DNA from: CAZHGD01 sp964531735
GTDB taxonomy: Bacteria > Armatimonadota > UBA10988
Reading direction: 5' to 3'
Length of the DNA stretch: 64,000 nucleotides
Assembly (NCBI GenBank): GCA_964531735.1
Contig: CAZHGD010000014.1
Location: 11,806 to 75,805 of the forward strand
Under the pieces are notes generated by a model. That model ran no database searches, was not told where the DNA came from, and saw only the letters and a program-made list of their open reading frames with translations. Positions 57,798 to 64,000 of the stretch are shown here, piece after piece; position 1 is the first letter of the stretch, and every line of letters starts with the position of its first letter. The translations under genes and the position numbers were made by a program.

Positions 57798-59042
57798 TCA
57801 GCCGACCGGATTCATCACCCGGCCCATGAACAACACCGCGCCGGTTGGCCGGTCCACGATGGCGAACAGGAACGGCCGGTCCAGGCTCACCTGCGGCAGG
57901 TCGGTCGGAATGGCCGTCCTGCCCATGACCACTGCCGTCGCCGCCGCCGCCTCGGTGCCCTCTTCGTTGACCTTCACGAAGGCCTTGTGCAGGACCGCCG
58001 AGATGGACAGCTCACGAGTGCCGGTCATGCCGGAGAAGTCGGCGCCACCGCCGAAGGCGAGCGGCATGCCCAGGCTGCTGAGCGCCGCCCGCAGTTCCAT
58101 CGCCGAAGTGGCCTGGAAGCGCGGCATGGCCAACCGCACAGCCCGTCGCTTCAGCGCGGCCAGGCAGCCGGTCAGGTGCTCGGCCGTCAGCTTCTGCTCG
58201 AACGCGGGCCAGGTGCCGGCCTCGGGCACGATGGCCACCATGGCCAACTGCTCGCCCACGTACGGCAGGCCCACCGCCTGCCAGCCCTCGCCCGCAGCGT
58301 AACCCATCGGGCCGGTCCGGTGCATCGTCGGCACCGTGACCTGCTTGCCGTCGACCAGCGTGAACGGCGCGTCGGTGGTCGCGCGGGCACTGAACGGCGC
58401 GGCCCACGAGGCCAGGAAGTAGACGGCGTTGGTCAGCACCAGACGCGTGTCGGGCGTGATCTGGCCGGCCGGAACCAGGTCGAGGATGCGCTGCTTGGTC
58501 TGCTCGGCCACCCAGCCGTTGATGGTCTGCCGCGCCGGCTCGGGCGCCGTGGCGAAATCGACTTGGCGGAGACCGCCTTGGTACGCCTGCTCCATCAGCG
58601 ACAGGTAGGCCGGCAGGAACGCCATGCCGCGTTGGCCCCAGAGCGCGTTGGCCACGTTGAGCTGGAAGCCGGTACCGCCCTGGTCGGCCGGCGGTTTGGC
58701 CCGGCTGGTCAGCGTGTCGGCCAGTTCGCGGAACGCCGGATGCAAGCGCTCGGGCGGCAGCGTGAAGCGCAGGGCCTTGGCCATCTGCTCGGCCGTGGTG
58801 CCGCGGGCGCCGCCATAGGTCATCGCCAGCGCGACCGAGACGCTATAGGGCGAGCAGAACAGGTTGCCCGGTTGCTGGCACTGCGTCCGATAGAGGTCCA
58901 CCGCGAAGGCGGTGTTGCCCGCCGACAGTGCGGTCACATCCGCCTCCGAAGCCATCGCCGACAGGCTCAGCGCCGACAGCATCAACAGTCCCAGGAGACC
59001 CCCGCCGAGCAGCCGACCGCACCCACGCCACAAACCGTCCAT
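57798..59042 (-). CDS. Secreted serpin (serine protease inhibitor)
   Basis: A 414-residue bacterial serpin with a hydrophobic signal (GGGLLGLLMLSALSLSAMA). The family hallmarks are NLFCSPYSVSVALAMTYGGA, VLTNAVYFLASW and LDRPFLFAI near the end. The reactive-centre hinge, EEGTEAAAATAVVM (360-373), is the textbook inhibitory form (P15 Gly, P14 Thr, small residues P12-P9). By counting from the hinge the scissile bond is near R375-T376-A377. It should trap a secreted serine or cysteine protease. ATG 59042 is set by GGAG six bases upstream. Confidence 0.92.
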   Translation of the reverse strand: MDGLWRGCGRLLGGGLLGLLMLSALSLSAMASEADVTALSAGNTAFAVDLYRTQCQQPGNLFCSPYSVSVALAMTYGGARGTTAEQMAKALRFTLPPERLHPAFRELADTLTSRAKPPADQGGTGFQLNVANALWGQRGMAFLPAYLSLMEQAYQGGLRQVDFATAPEPARQTINGWVAEQTKQRILDLVPAGQITPDTRLVLTNAVYFLASWAAPFSARATTDAPFTLVDGKQVTVPTMHRTGPMGYAAGEGWQAVGLPYVGEQLAMVAIVPEAGTWPAFEQKLTAEHLTGCLAALKRRAVRLAMPRFQATSAMELRAALSSLGMPLAFGGGADFSGMTGTRELSISAVLHKAFVKVNEEGTEAAAATAVVMGRTAIPTDLPQVSLDRPFLFAIVDRPTGAVLFMGRVMNPVG

Positions 59043-59089
59043 CGTCGTCTCCTTGTGGACCAACTCCGCCCAGCCGGCCTCATTGCGTT

Positions 59090-59124
59090 GGTGTGAACAC
59101 CCCTGGGTGCCGTGAGGTGTTGAC
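59090..59124. promoter_or_regulatory. GGTGT/ACACC half-sites between serpin and radical SAM genes
   Basis: A perfect palindrome GGTGT-GA-ACACC (59090-59101) is followed by another GGTGTT half-site (59116-59121) in the divergent region. The layout suits an operator controlling the serpin, the radical SAM gene, or both. No regulator gene is adjacent. Confidence 0.35.
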
Positions 59125-59257
59125 GCCGGTGGCGCGGCGCTTGTTACACCGGCGTAAGGTCGGCGAGGAATCCGCTGCTGCGGGCCGGAGGAAGCCGCCC
59201 CGCCACGCCGAAGTGACCGCCGGCTGCCGATCTTGCCGTGACCGGCCGGAGCATGAC

Positions 59258-60553
59258 GTGTACCCGCTGGACCCACCCGCCCTCTTCGCACACCGCCGCG
59301 TGCTGGATGACCCATTGGCCACCGCGCGCATGGAGCGCATGGTCAACGCGATAGGCCGTAAGGCGTCCGACGTGATCATCATCACCGAGGACGACATGGA
59401 CCAGGTGGCCGAAGCCTGCCGCGCCACCGACGACATCGCCGACGAGCGCATCGTCCGCGGCGGGCACGGCCGCTACCGCAACGGCTGGGTCGGCCAGATC
59501 CATGACCCCGGTCTGGTGTTCAACACCTTTGTGATGGACCCCGCGCAGCGCGGCCAGCCGCAGAAGCGCTACCGGCACCCGATGGCGCAACGGGCCTACG
59601 GCCTGCTCTGCGGCGTCGGCCGCGAGTTCATGTTCAGCCGGCGCGACCTGCTCCATGGTGAGTTCCCCGGTGGCTACGTGTGCCAAGGCGGGCACGGTCT
59701 GCACACCCTCTCCGGCTGCCTGCACAAGTGCACCTACTGCGGCGAGAGCTTCGTCAACGTGCTGCAGATGGACCTCGAGACGGTGTGCGGCGAGCTGGAG
59801 CGGATGTTTGCCGAGGTGCCCCAGCAGAAGCTGTACCGCTGGGACGTGATGAGCGACACCATCTGCTACGAGCCCGAGTACGGAGGCACCGAGATCATCG
59901 GCGACTGCTTCAACCGCAGCGACGACAAGCTGTTGCTGCTGTATTCCAAGAGCGCCAACTTCGACCACCTGCTGGAGTTCGACTACCAGCAGCACGTGCT
60001 GAGCAACTGGACCATCGCCACCGAGCGCGTCTGCCGCGAGATCGAACTGGGCACACCCAGCCTGAGCGAGCGCCTGGCGGCGATGAAGCGCTGTCAGGAC
60101 GCCGGTTACACGGTGCGCTGCGGGTTTACGCCGATCATCCCGACCAACGGCTGGCGCGAAGAGGCCACCGCGCTGATCGAGCAAGTCTTCGCCACGGTGC
60201 AGCCCGAGGTGGTCCGCCTGTGGGTGGTCTCGATGATGGAGTGCTACGAGGCCGAGGTCATCTTCGGTGTCGACAATCTCGACCCGCACGCCCTGCGCCG
60301 CGCCCGCGAAGACGTGGACCGCATGTCTGGTCAACACCACTCGCCGTTCCCCATCGATGTGCGCTGCGAGGTCTACGAGTGGTATCTCGACGAACTGCGC
60401 CGCGTCTCGCCCGAGACGCCGGTGGCGCTGTGTACCGAAACGCCCGAAGCCTGGGCGCGCTTGCAGCCGAAGCTGATGATGACCAAAAACCGCATGTTCT
60501 GCTGCTGCGGCGGAACGAGCGTGCCGGGTGGGTGGACGGGGCCGTTGGTGTAG
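59258..60553 (+). CDS. Spore-photoproduct-lyase-family radical SAM protein, copy 1
   Basis: A 431-residue radical SAM enzyme. The cluster motif is C154-x3-C158-x2-C161 (GCLHKCTYC). The wider pattern (HPMAQR, LLHGEFPGGYVCQGG, DYQQHVLSNWT) fits the spore photoproduct lyase-related family rather than SPL itself. A CCC triplet near the C-terminus (415-417, FCCCGG) may bind a second cluster. It aligns without gaps over the first 160 or so residues with the copy at 61.7 kb, about two thirds identical by eye. GTG 59258 follows GGAG by six bases, exactly as in the second copy. The substrate is unknown and there is no sporulation context. Confidence 0.85.
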   Translation: MYPLDPPALFAHRRVLDDPLATARMERMVNAIGRKASDVIIITEDDMDQVAEACRATDDIADERIVRGGHGRYRNGWVGQIHDPGLVFNTFVMDPAQRGQPQKRYRHPMAQRAYGLLCGVGREFMFSRRDLLHGEFPGGYVCQGGHGLHTLSGCLHKCTYCGESFVNVLQMDLETVCGELERMFAEVPQQKLYRWDVMSDTICYEPEYGGTEIIGDCFNRSDDKLLLLYSKSANFDHLLEFDYQQHVLSNWTIATERVCREIELGTPSLSERLAAMKRCQDAGYTVRCGFTPIIPTNGWREEATALIEQVFATVQPEVVRLWVVSMMECYEAEVIFGVDNLDPHALRRAREDVDRMSGQHHSPFPIDVRCEVYEWYLDELRRVSPETPVALCTETPEAWARLQPKLMMTKNRMFCCCGGTSVPGGWTGPLV

Positions 60554-60592
60554 GAGGCAGACAGCGCCGAGCCGGCCGGCTGCGAACCACCC

Positions 60593-60614
60593 GTAGGGCG
60601 GGCTGTTGCCCGCC
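60593..60614 (+). repeat. REP element 0 (forward)
   Basis: GTAG (60593-60596), then GGCGGGC (60597-60603), loop TGTT, GCCCGCC (60608-60614). GTAG at the 5' foot is the signature recognised by REP transposases. It lies 20 bases upstream of the RAYT start. Confidence 0.8.
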
Positions 60615-60634
60615 GCAGAGGGGCCTCCGTCGCC

Positions 60635-61213
60635 ATGCCCGACTACCGTCGAGCCCGCGTTCGCGGCGGCACCTACTTCTTCACCTTGGCCACCGCCGGC
60701 CGCGCGCCCATCCTCACCGACTGCGTCGAGCTGCTCGGCCGCGCACTGAAGCAATGCCGGCGTCGATACCCATTCGAACAGACCGCGCTGGTGGTCCTGC
60801 CAGACCATCTCCACGCGCTCTGGACGCTGCCCGCCGATGACGCCGACTTCTCGCTACGCTGGGCGGCCATCAAGCGGGCCTTCACCGTTGAGTACCTGGC
60901 CGGCGGGAACCCGGAGAGCACCGTCAGCCGCTCTCGGCGAGCGCACCGCGACCGCGGCGTCTGGCAGCGCCGGTTCTGGGAGCATTGCGTCCGCGACGAG
61001 GCTGACCTGACCGCTCACCTTCACTACATCCACTACAACCCCGTCAAGCACGGTCTGGTGGCGTGCCCGCACGCCTGGCCGCACAGCACCTTCCACCGTC
61101 TGGTCCGGGCGGGTTGGTATGAGCCGGATTGGGCCTGCGCCTGCGACGGCCGACCGGCCAAGGCGCCGATCGACTTGGGCAACGTGGCCGGCGAAGTCGA
61201 TGGCGGGCAATAG
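60635..61213 (+). CDS. REP-associated tyrosine transposase (RAYT, Y1/HUH family)
   Basis: A 192-residue single-strand nuclease of the Y1 (IS200/IS605-like) group. The HUH motif is H58-L-H60 in VVLPDHLHALW, and the catalytic tyrosine is probably Y131 in HYIHYNPVKHGLV. Such domesticated transposases nick at GTAG beside REP hairpins and spread them without moving themselves. Six REPs with a GTAG foot lie within 1 kb of this gene. The last codons (GTC GAT GGC GGG CAA TAG) run into REP 1, so the stop codon is inside the hairpin. The gene sits between two similar radical SAM genes. Confidence 0.93.
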   Translation: MPDYRRARVRGGTYFFTLATAGRAPILTDCVELLGRALKQCRRRYPFEQTALVVLPDHLHALWTLPADDADFSLRWAAIKRAFTVEYLAGGNPESTVSRSRRAHRDRGVWQRRFWEHCVRDEADLTAHLHYIHYNPVKHGLVACPHAWPHSTFHRLVRAGWYEPDWACACDGRPAKAPIDLGNVAGEVDGGQ

Positions 61214-61223
61214 CCCGCCCTAC
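61202..61223 (-). repeat. REP element 1 (reverse)
   Basis: GGCGGGC (61202-61208), AATA, GCCCGCC (61213-61219), CTAC. It contains the RAYT stop codon (61211-61213). Confidence 0.85.
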
Positions 61224-61272
61224 GTGGGCTCCCGTCTCGGCAGGGCGGCGCCCGGAGGGTGCCGCGGTCGAT

Positions 61273-61294
61273 GGCGGGCAATAGCCCGCCCTAC
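61273..61294 (-). repeat. REP element 2 (reverse)
   Basis: GGCGGGC, AATA, GCCCGCC (61284-61290), CTAC. It is the first REP of tandem unit A. Confidence 0.85.
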
Positions 61295-61347
61295 GCCGGC
61301 TCGGCGACGGCCAAACGTGGTCAGCGCCAGCCCCGAGACGGCGCAGC

Positions 61348-61369
61348 GTAGGGCGGGCTATTGCCCGCC
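61348..61369 (+). repeat. REP element 3 (forward)
   Basis: GTAG, GGCGGGC (61352-61358), TATT, GCCCGCC. It is the second REP of unit A, opposite in orientation to REP 2. Confidence 0.85.
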
Positions 61370-61446
61370 GCTTCGGTGGCGTGTTCAGCCCAGGACAAGC
61401 CAACGCGCGCCAGCCGCATCGTTGCCGCGTGGTTGCCGGGGTCGAT

Positions 61447-61468
61447 GGCGGGCAATAGCCCGCCCTAC
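61447..61468 (-). repeat. REP element 4 (reverse)
   Basis: GGCGGGC, AATA, GCCCGCC (61458-61464), CTAC. It is the equivalent of REP 2 in unit B, 174 bases later. Confidence 0.85.
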
Positions 61469-61522
61469 GCCGGCTCCGTGACGGCCCAGCGTAGTCTGCG
61501 TGGGCCTCGTAGGCGGCGCAAC

Positions 61523-61544
61523 GTAGGGCGGGCTATGGCCCGCC
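61523..61544 (+). repeat. REP element 5 (forward)
   Basis: GTAG, GGCGGGC (61527-61533), TATG, GCCCGCC. It is the equivalent of REP 3 in unit B, with a one-base change in the loop. Confidence 0.85.
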
Positions 61545-61707
61545 ATTTGGGTGGCGTGTTCAGCCGAGGACAAGCCATCGCGCGCAGGCCGCACCGCTGC
61601 AACGTGGCTGGTGCGGACCGCCGCCGCCAGCAACCGAGAGGGTATCGCCGGGCCATCGCGAAACCGCCCGTCAGAGCCGGTCGCCCTGTCGCCGGCTGGA
61701 GTTGGTT

Positions 61708-63000
61708 GTGTACAAGCTGAACCCGCCGGCCCTGTTCGCCCACCGTCGCGTGCTGGACAACCCCCTTGCCGTCGCGCGGATGGAGCGCATGGTGGCCGGT
61801 TTCGGACGGCGTCCCGAGGACGTGGTCATCATCGACGAGACGCAGATGGACCTGGTCAACGAGGCCGCCGGCACCACCGACGAGGTGGCCACCGACGAGA
61901 TCGTCCGCGGCGGACACGGCCGGTTCCGCCAGGGCTGGATGAAGGAGATTCCCGAGCCGGTGTTCGTCTTCAGCACCTTCGTGTGGGACGAAGACCAGCG
62001 CGTCAAACCGACGCTGAAGTACCGCCACCCGATGGCGCAGCGGTGCTACCGCCTGCTCTGCGGGCAGGGCCGCGACTTCCTCTACAGCCGCCGGCCGCTG
62101 CTGCACGGCGAGTTCCCCGGCGGTTACGTCTGCCAGGGCGGCGACGGTCTGCACACGCTCTGCGGTTGCGTCCACAAGTGCAAGTACTGCGGCGACGGCT
62201 ACATCTTCACGGTGCAACTCGACCTGGAGAGCGTCTGCGACGACCTGCGGCGCAAGTTCGTCGAAGACGACCACATGAAGCTCTACCGCTGGGACATGTA
62301 CTCGGACACCATTCCGCTGGAGCCCGAGTATGGCGGCACCGAGGTCATCGGCGGTTGCTTCAACGAAAGCACCGACAAGCATCTGCTGCTCTACTCGAAG
62401 AGCGACAACTTCGATCACCTGTTCGCCTTCGACTACCAGCAGCACGTGCTGAGCAACTGGACTCTGTCCACCGAGACCGCCTGCCGCGACATCGAGGTCG
62501 GCGCGCCGTCGCTGAAGGACCGCATCGCCGCGATGAAGCGCTGCCAGGAGCACGGCTACACCGTGCGCGCGGGCTTCACGCCGATCATCCCGGTGAAGAA
62601 CTGGCGCCAGGAAGCCACCGACATGATCGAGTACCTGTACAGCCAGGTCGAGCCCGAGGTGCTGCGGCTGTGGGTGGTCTCGATGATGGAGGCCTACGAG
62701 CTGAACGCCATGTTCGGCCCGGAGATGCTCGACGAGCACTGCCTGCGCCGCGCGCTGGAGGCGGCGCCCGAGTTGGACGGCACGCACCACGCGCCGTTCC
62801 CCATCGACGTGCGCACCGACATCTACGGCTGGTACCTGGACGAACTGCGCCGCGTGGCGCCGCACACGCCGGTGGCGTTGTGTACCGAGGCGCCGGACGC
62901 CTGGCGCATCCTGCAGCCGAAGCTCGCGATGTTGCCGAACAAGATGTTCTGCTGCTGTGGTGGCGCCAGCGTACCGGGCGCCTGGCGCAAGACCGCCTGA
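61708..63000 (+). CDS. Spore-photoproduct-lyase-family radical SAM protein, copy 2
   Basis: A 430-residue paralogue of the protein at 59.3 kb with the same cluster motif (C154-x3-C158-x2-C161, GCVHKCKYC), the same FCCCGG near the end and the same GTG-TAC start behind GGAG-N6. Differences concentrate between residues 30 and 60 and around the loop after the cluster (GDGYIFTVQLDLE versus GESFVNVLQMDLE), which suggests different substrates. The next gene starts 10 bases downstream and is probably co-transcribed. Confidence 0.85.
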   Translation: MYKLNPPALFAHRRVLDNPLAVARMERMVAGFGRRPEDVVIIDETQMDLVNEAAGTTDEVATDEIVRGGHGRFRQGWMKEIPEPVFVFSTFVWDEDQRVKPTLKYRHPMAQRCYRLLCGQGRDFLYSRRPLLHGEFPGGYVCQGGDGLHTLCGCVHKCKYCGDGYIFTVQLDLESVCDDLRRKFVEDDHMKLYRWDMYSDTIPLEPEYGGTEVIGGCFNESTDKHLLLYSKSDNFDHLFAFDYQQHVLSNWTLSTETACRDIEVGAPSLKDRIAAMKRCQEHGYTVRAGFTPIIPVKNWRQEATDMIEYLYSQVEPEVLRLWVVSMMEAYELNAMFGPEMLDEHCLRRALEAAPELDGTHHAPFPIDVRTDIYGWYLDELRRVAPHTPVALCTEAPDAWRILQPKLAMLPNKMFCCCGGASVPGAWRKTA

Positions 63001-63010
63001 GGAGTCGACC

Positions 63011-64000
63011 ATGGGCCGATGGGCCGTCGTGGCGTTGCTGGCGCTGGGCGTGGCCGGGGCACAGACCAACCGGATCACCAACGGCGGCTTCGAACAACTG
63101 GGCCCCGACGGCCAGCCCGTGGACTGGGAGCTGCTCGGCGCGGCGCGCGTCGAGACGGCCGAGCGCCACGGCGGCCAACGAGCGCTGCATCTGGTCCGCA
63201 CGCCGGAGACCACCGGCGAAGTCGGGCTCAACCGCGCCTGGAAGCTGAATAGCGGGCGGCAGGACAAGATGCTCGCCGCCCGCCAGGGCGGGCTGCGCTT
63301 CTGGTACCGGGCCGTCGCCGCCGAACCGGCCGACGCGCTGACCGTCCAGGTCATCGCCATGTCGGACCGGCCGGCCGAGGTGGCGCAGCGCACCATCTGG
63401 CGCGTGCCCGCGGCGCACGTGGGTGACGGCCAGTGGCACCAGGGCGCCTTCGCCTACAACTACGAGCAGGACAGCCAGGTCCGCTGGGTGCATGTCGGCG
63501 CGCGTCTGCACGGGCAGCGCGGTGAGCTGTGGCTGGACGACCTGGAGTGGGTGGCGCAGGTCGGCCCGGTGGTGCAGCTTCAGACGCCGACCCTGACCGA
63601 GACGCCCGGGCGCGAAGGCACCGCGGCGACGCTGACCGCCACGCTCGCCAACCTGGGCGACGTGCCGCTGAGCGGCGCCAAGGCGCGGCTCGCCCTGGAC
63701 GGCGGCCTGACCACCAGCGCACCGACGCTGGCGGTGCCGCCGGTGCCGCCGGGCAGCACCCGCGAGCTGTCGTGGCCGGTGCTGGGCCGGCGTGACCGCC
63801 CGCCCTACACCGTGCGGGTGGCGGTGGCAGGCGCGGGCCAGACCGCGGCCAGCAGCTTGACGCTGGTGCCGCAGGTGGTGCCGACGGCCCTCTGGTGTGA
63901 GCGCGTGGTGACCACGCCCGGCCAGTCGGTCGAGGTGGCGCTGATGGCGCGGAACACCGGCGGCGCGTTCGGCGCCGGGGCCGCAGCCTCACTCGAGGCG
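63011..64000 (+). CDS. Secreted protein, CBM4/9-like domain then CARDB-like repeats, cut by window
   Basis: The open frame runs to the last base (330 residues visible). A signal peptide (MGRWAVVALLALGVAGA) is followed by a jelly roll with the typical opening ITNGGFEQLGPDGQPVDWE and closing WLDDLEWV (about 20-185). Then comes at least one CARDB-like beta-sandwich (TATLANLGDVPLSGAKA; a second begins near 300 with ALMARNTGG). The ATG has GGAG six bases upstream and is ten bases after the radical SAM stop. The catalytic part, if any, lies outside the window. Confidence 0.6.
   Translation, partial: MGRWAVVALLALGVAGAQTNRITNGGFEQLGPDGQPVDWELLGAARVETAERHGGQRALHLVRTPETTGEVGLNRAWKLNSGRQDKMLAARQGGLRFWYRAVAAEPADALTVQVIAMSDRPAEVAQRTIWRVPAAHVGDGQWHQGAFAYNYEQDSQVRWVHVGARLHGQRGELWLDDLEWVAQVGPVVQLQTPTLTETPGREGTAATLTATLANLGDVPLSGAKARLALDGGLTTSAPTLAVPPVPPGSTRELSWPVLGRRDRPPYTVRVAVAGAGQTAASSLTLVPQVVPTALWCERVVTTPGQSVEVALMARNTGGAFGAGAAASLEA

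Larger units (their letters stand above)
61214..61707. other. REP array between RAYT and second radical SAM gene
   Basis: A 494-base stretch without a gene. It holds two tandem copies of a roughly 174-base unit (61261-61434 and 61435 to about 61610), each carrying one reverse and one forward REP separated by about 53 bases, plus a shared tail that begins GTGGCGTGTTCAGCC. REP 1 lies before the first unit. The last hundred bases hold the ribosome binding site of the second radical SAM gene. Confidence 0.8.

Noticed and set aside
59258..60553. Genuine spore photoproduct lyase
   Set aside because: The cluster loop and flanks differ from SPL, and no sporulation genes are present; the related SPL-like family is the better fit.
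61202..61544. CRISPR-like array
   Set aside because: Repeats alternate in orientation, are only 22 bases with hairpins and GTAG feet, and the intervals are themselves repeated. This is a REP array.

Overview
The window is a GC-rich bacterial chromosome segment with about 40 genes. No rRNA, tRNA, CRISPR array or phage structural gene was recognised. The gene content is dominated by secreted or polysaccharide-directed proteins (CBM9-, DUF4091-, GH2-, GH20-, GH42- and DUF6067-like), two UroD-family methyltransferase-like proteins, an SGNH esterase, a Golvesin-tailed FAD oxidoreductase and a serpin. This mix is typical of uncultured polymer-degrading lineages such as Armatimonadota, Planctomycetota/PVC bacteria or Hydrogenedentota. 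No marker gene fixes the phylum, so this is inference.

Layout. 0-4 kb: a 5'-truncated MmeI-like restriction-methylation enzyme, a REP-like inverted pair and an exported HIRAN protein. 4-6 kb: a GH32/43-like protein and a single-domain response regulator. 6.2-16.7 kb: a tight minus-strand complex I operon, nuoA-nuoCD-nuoH-I-J-K-L-M-N, preceded by a near-consensus promoter whose spacer holds a palindrome. nuoB, E, F and G are absent. 17-24.6 kb: a plus-strand operon of a CBM9/glycosidase-like protein, a MoxR ATPase and a DUF4091 protein. 24.6-27.3 kb (minus): UroD-like plus SGNH hydrolase, and a HicAB toxin-antitoxin pair. 27.5-35 kb (plus): a GH42-like protein, a PH-like membrane protein flanked by exact 145-bp repeats, a secreted ankyrin protein and a secreted cysteine-peptidase-like protein.

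35-50 kb: GH2, GNAT, a beta-propeller-like protein, GH20, a four-PAS hybrid histidine kinase, a DUF6067-like protein and an S9-type peptidase. 50-57.7 kb: an FAD oxidoreductase and a small defence-like patch (OLD-like ATPase + DUF4276, an SDR epimerase, a DUF433/DUF5615 pair, and a GIY-YIG nuclease coupled to a UroD-like gene). 57.8-64 kb: a secreted serpin, then two similar spore-photoproduct-lyase-like radical SAM genes flanking a REP-associated tyrosine transposase (RAYT) with six REP hairpins, and a secreted protein running off the right edge.

The strongest candidates for new biology are the radical SAM/RAYT/REP cassette, the ATPase-DUF4276 pair, the nuoB-less complex I operon with its palindrome-bearing promoter, and the repeat-flanked PH-like gene. 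Many starts were set internally from a GGAG-type ribosome binding site, often with GTG and once with TTG.
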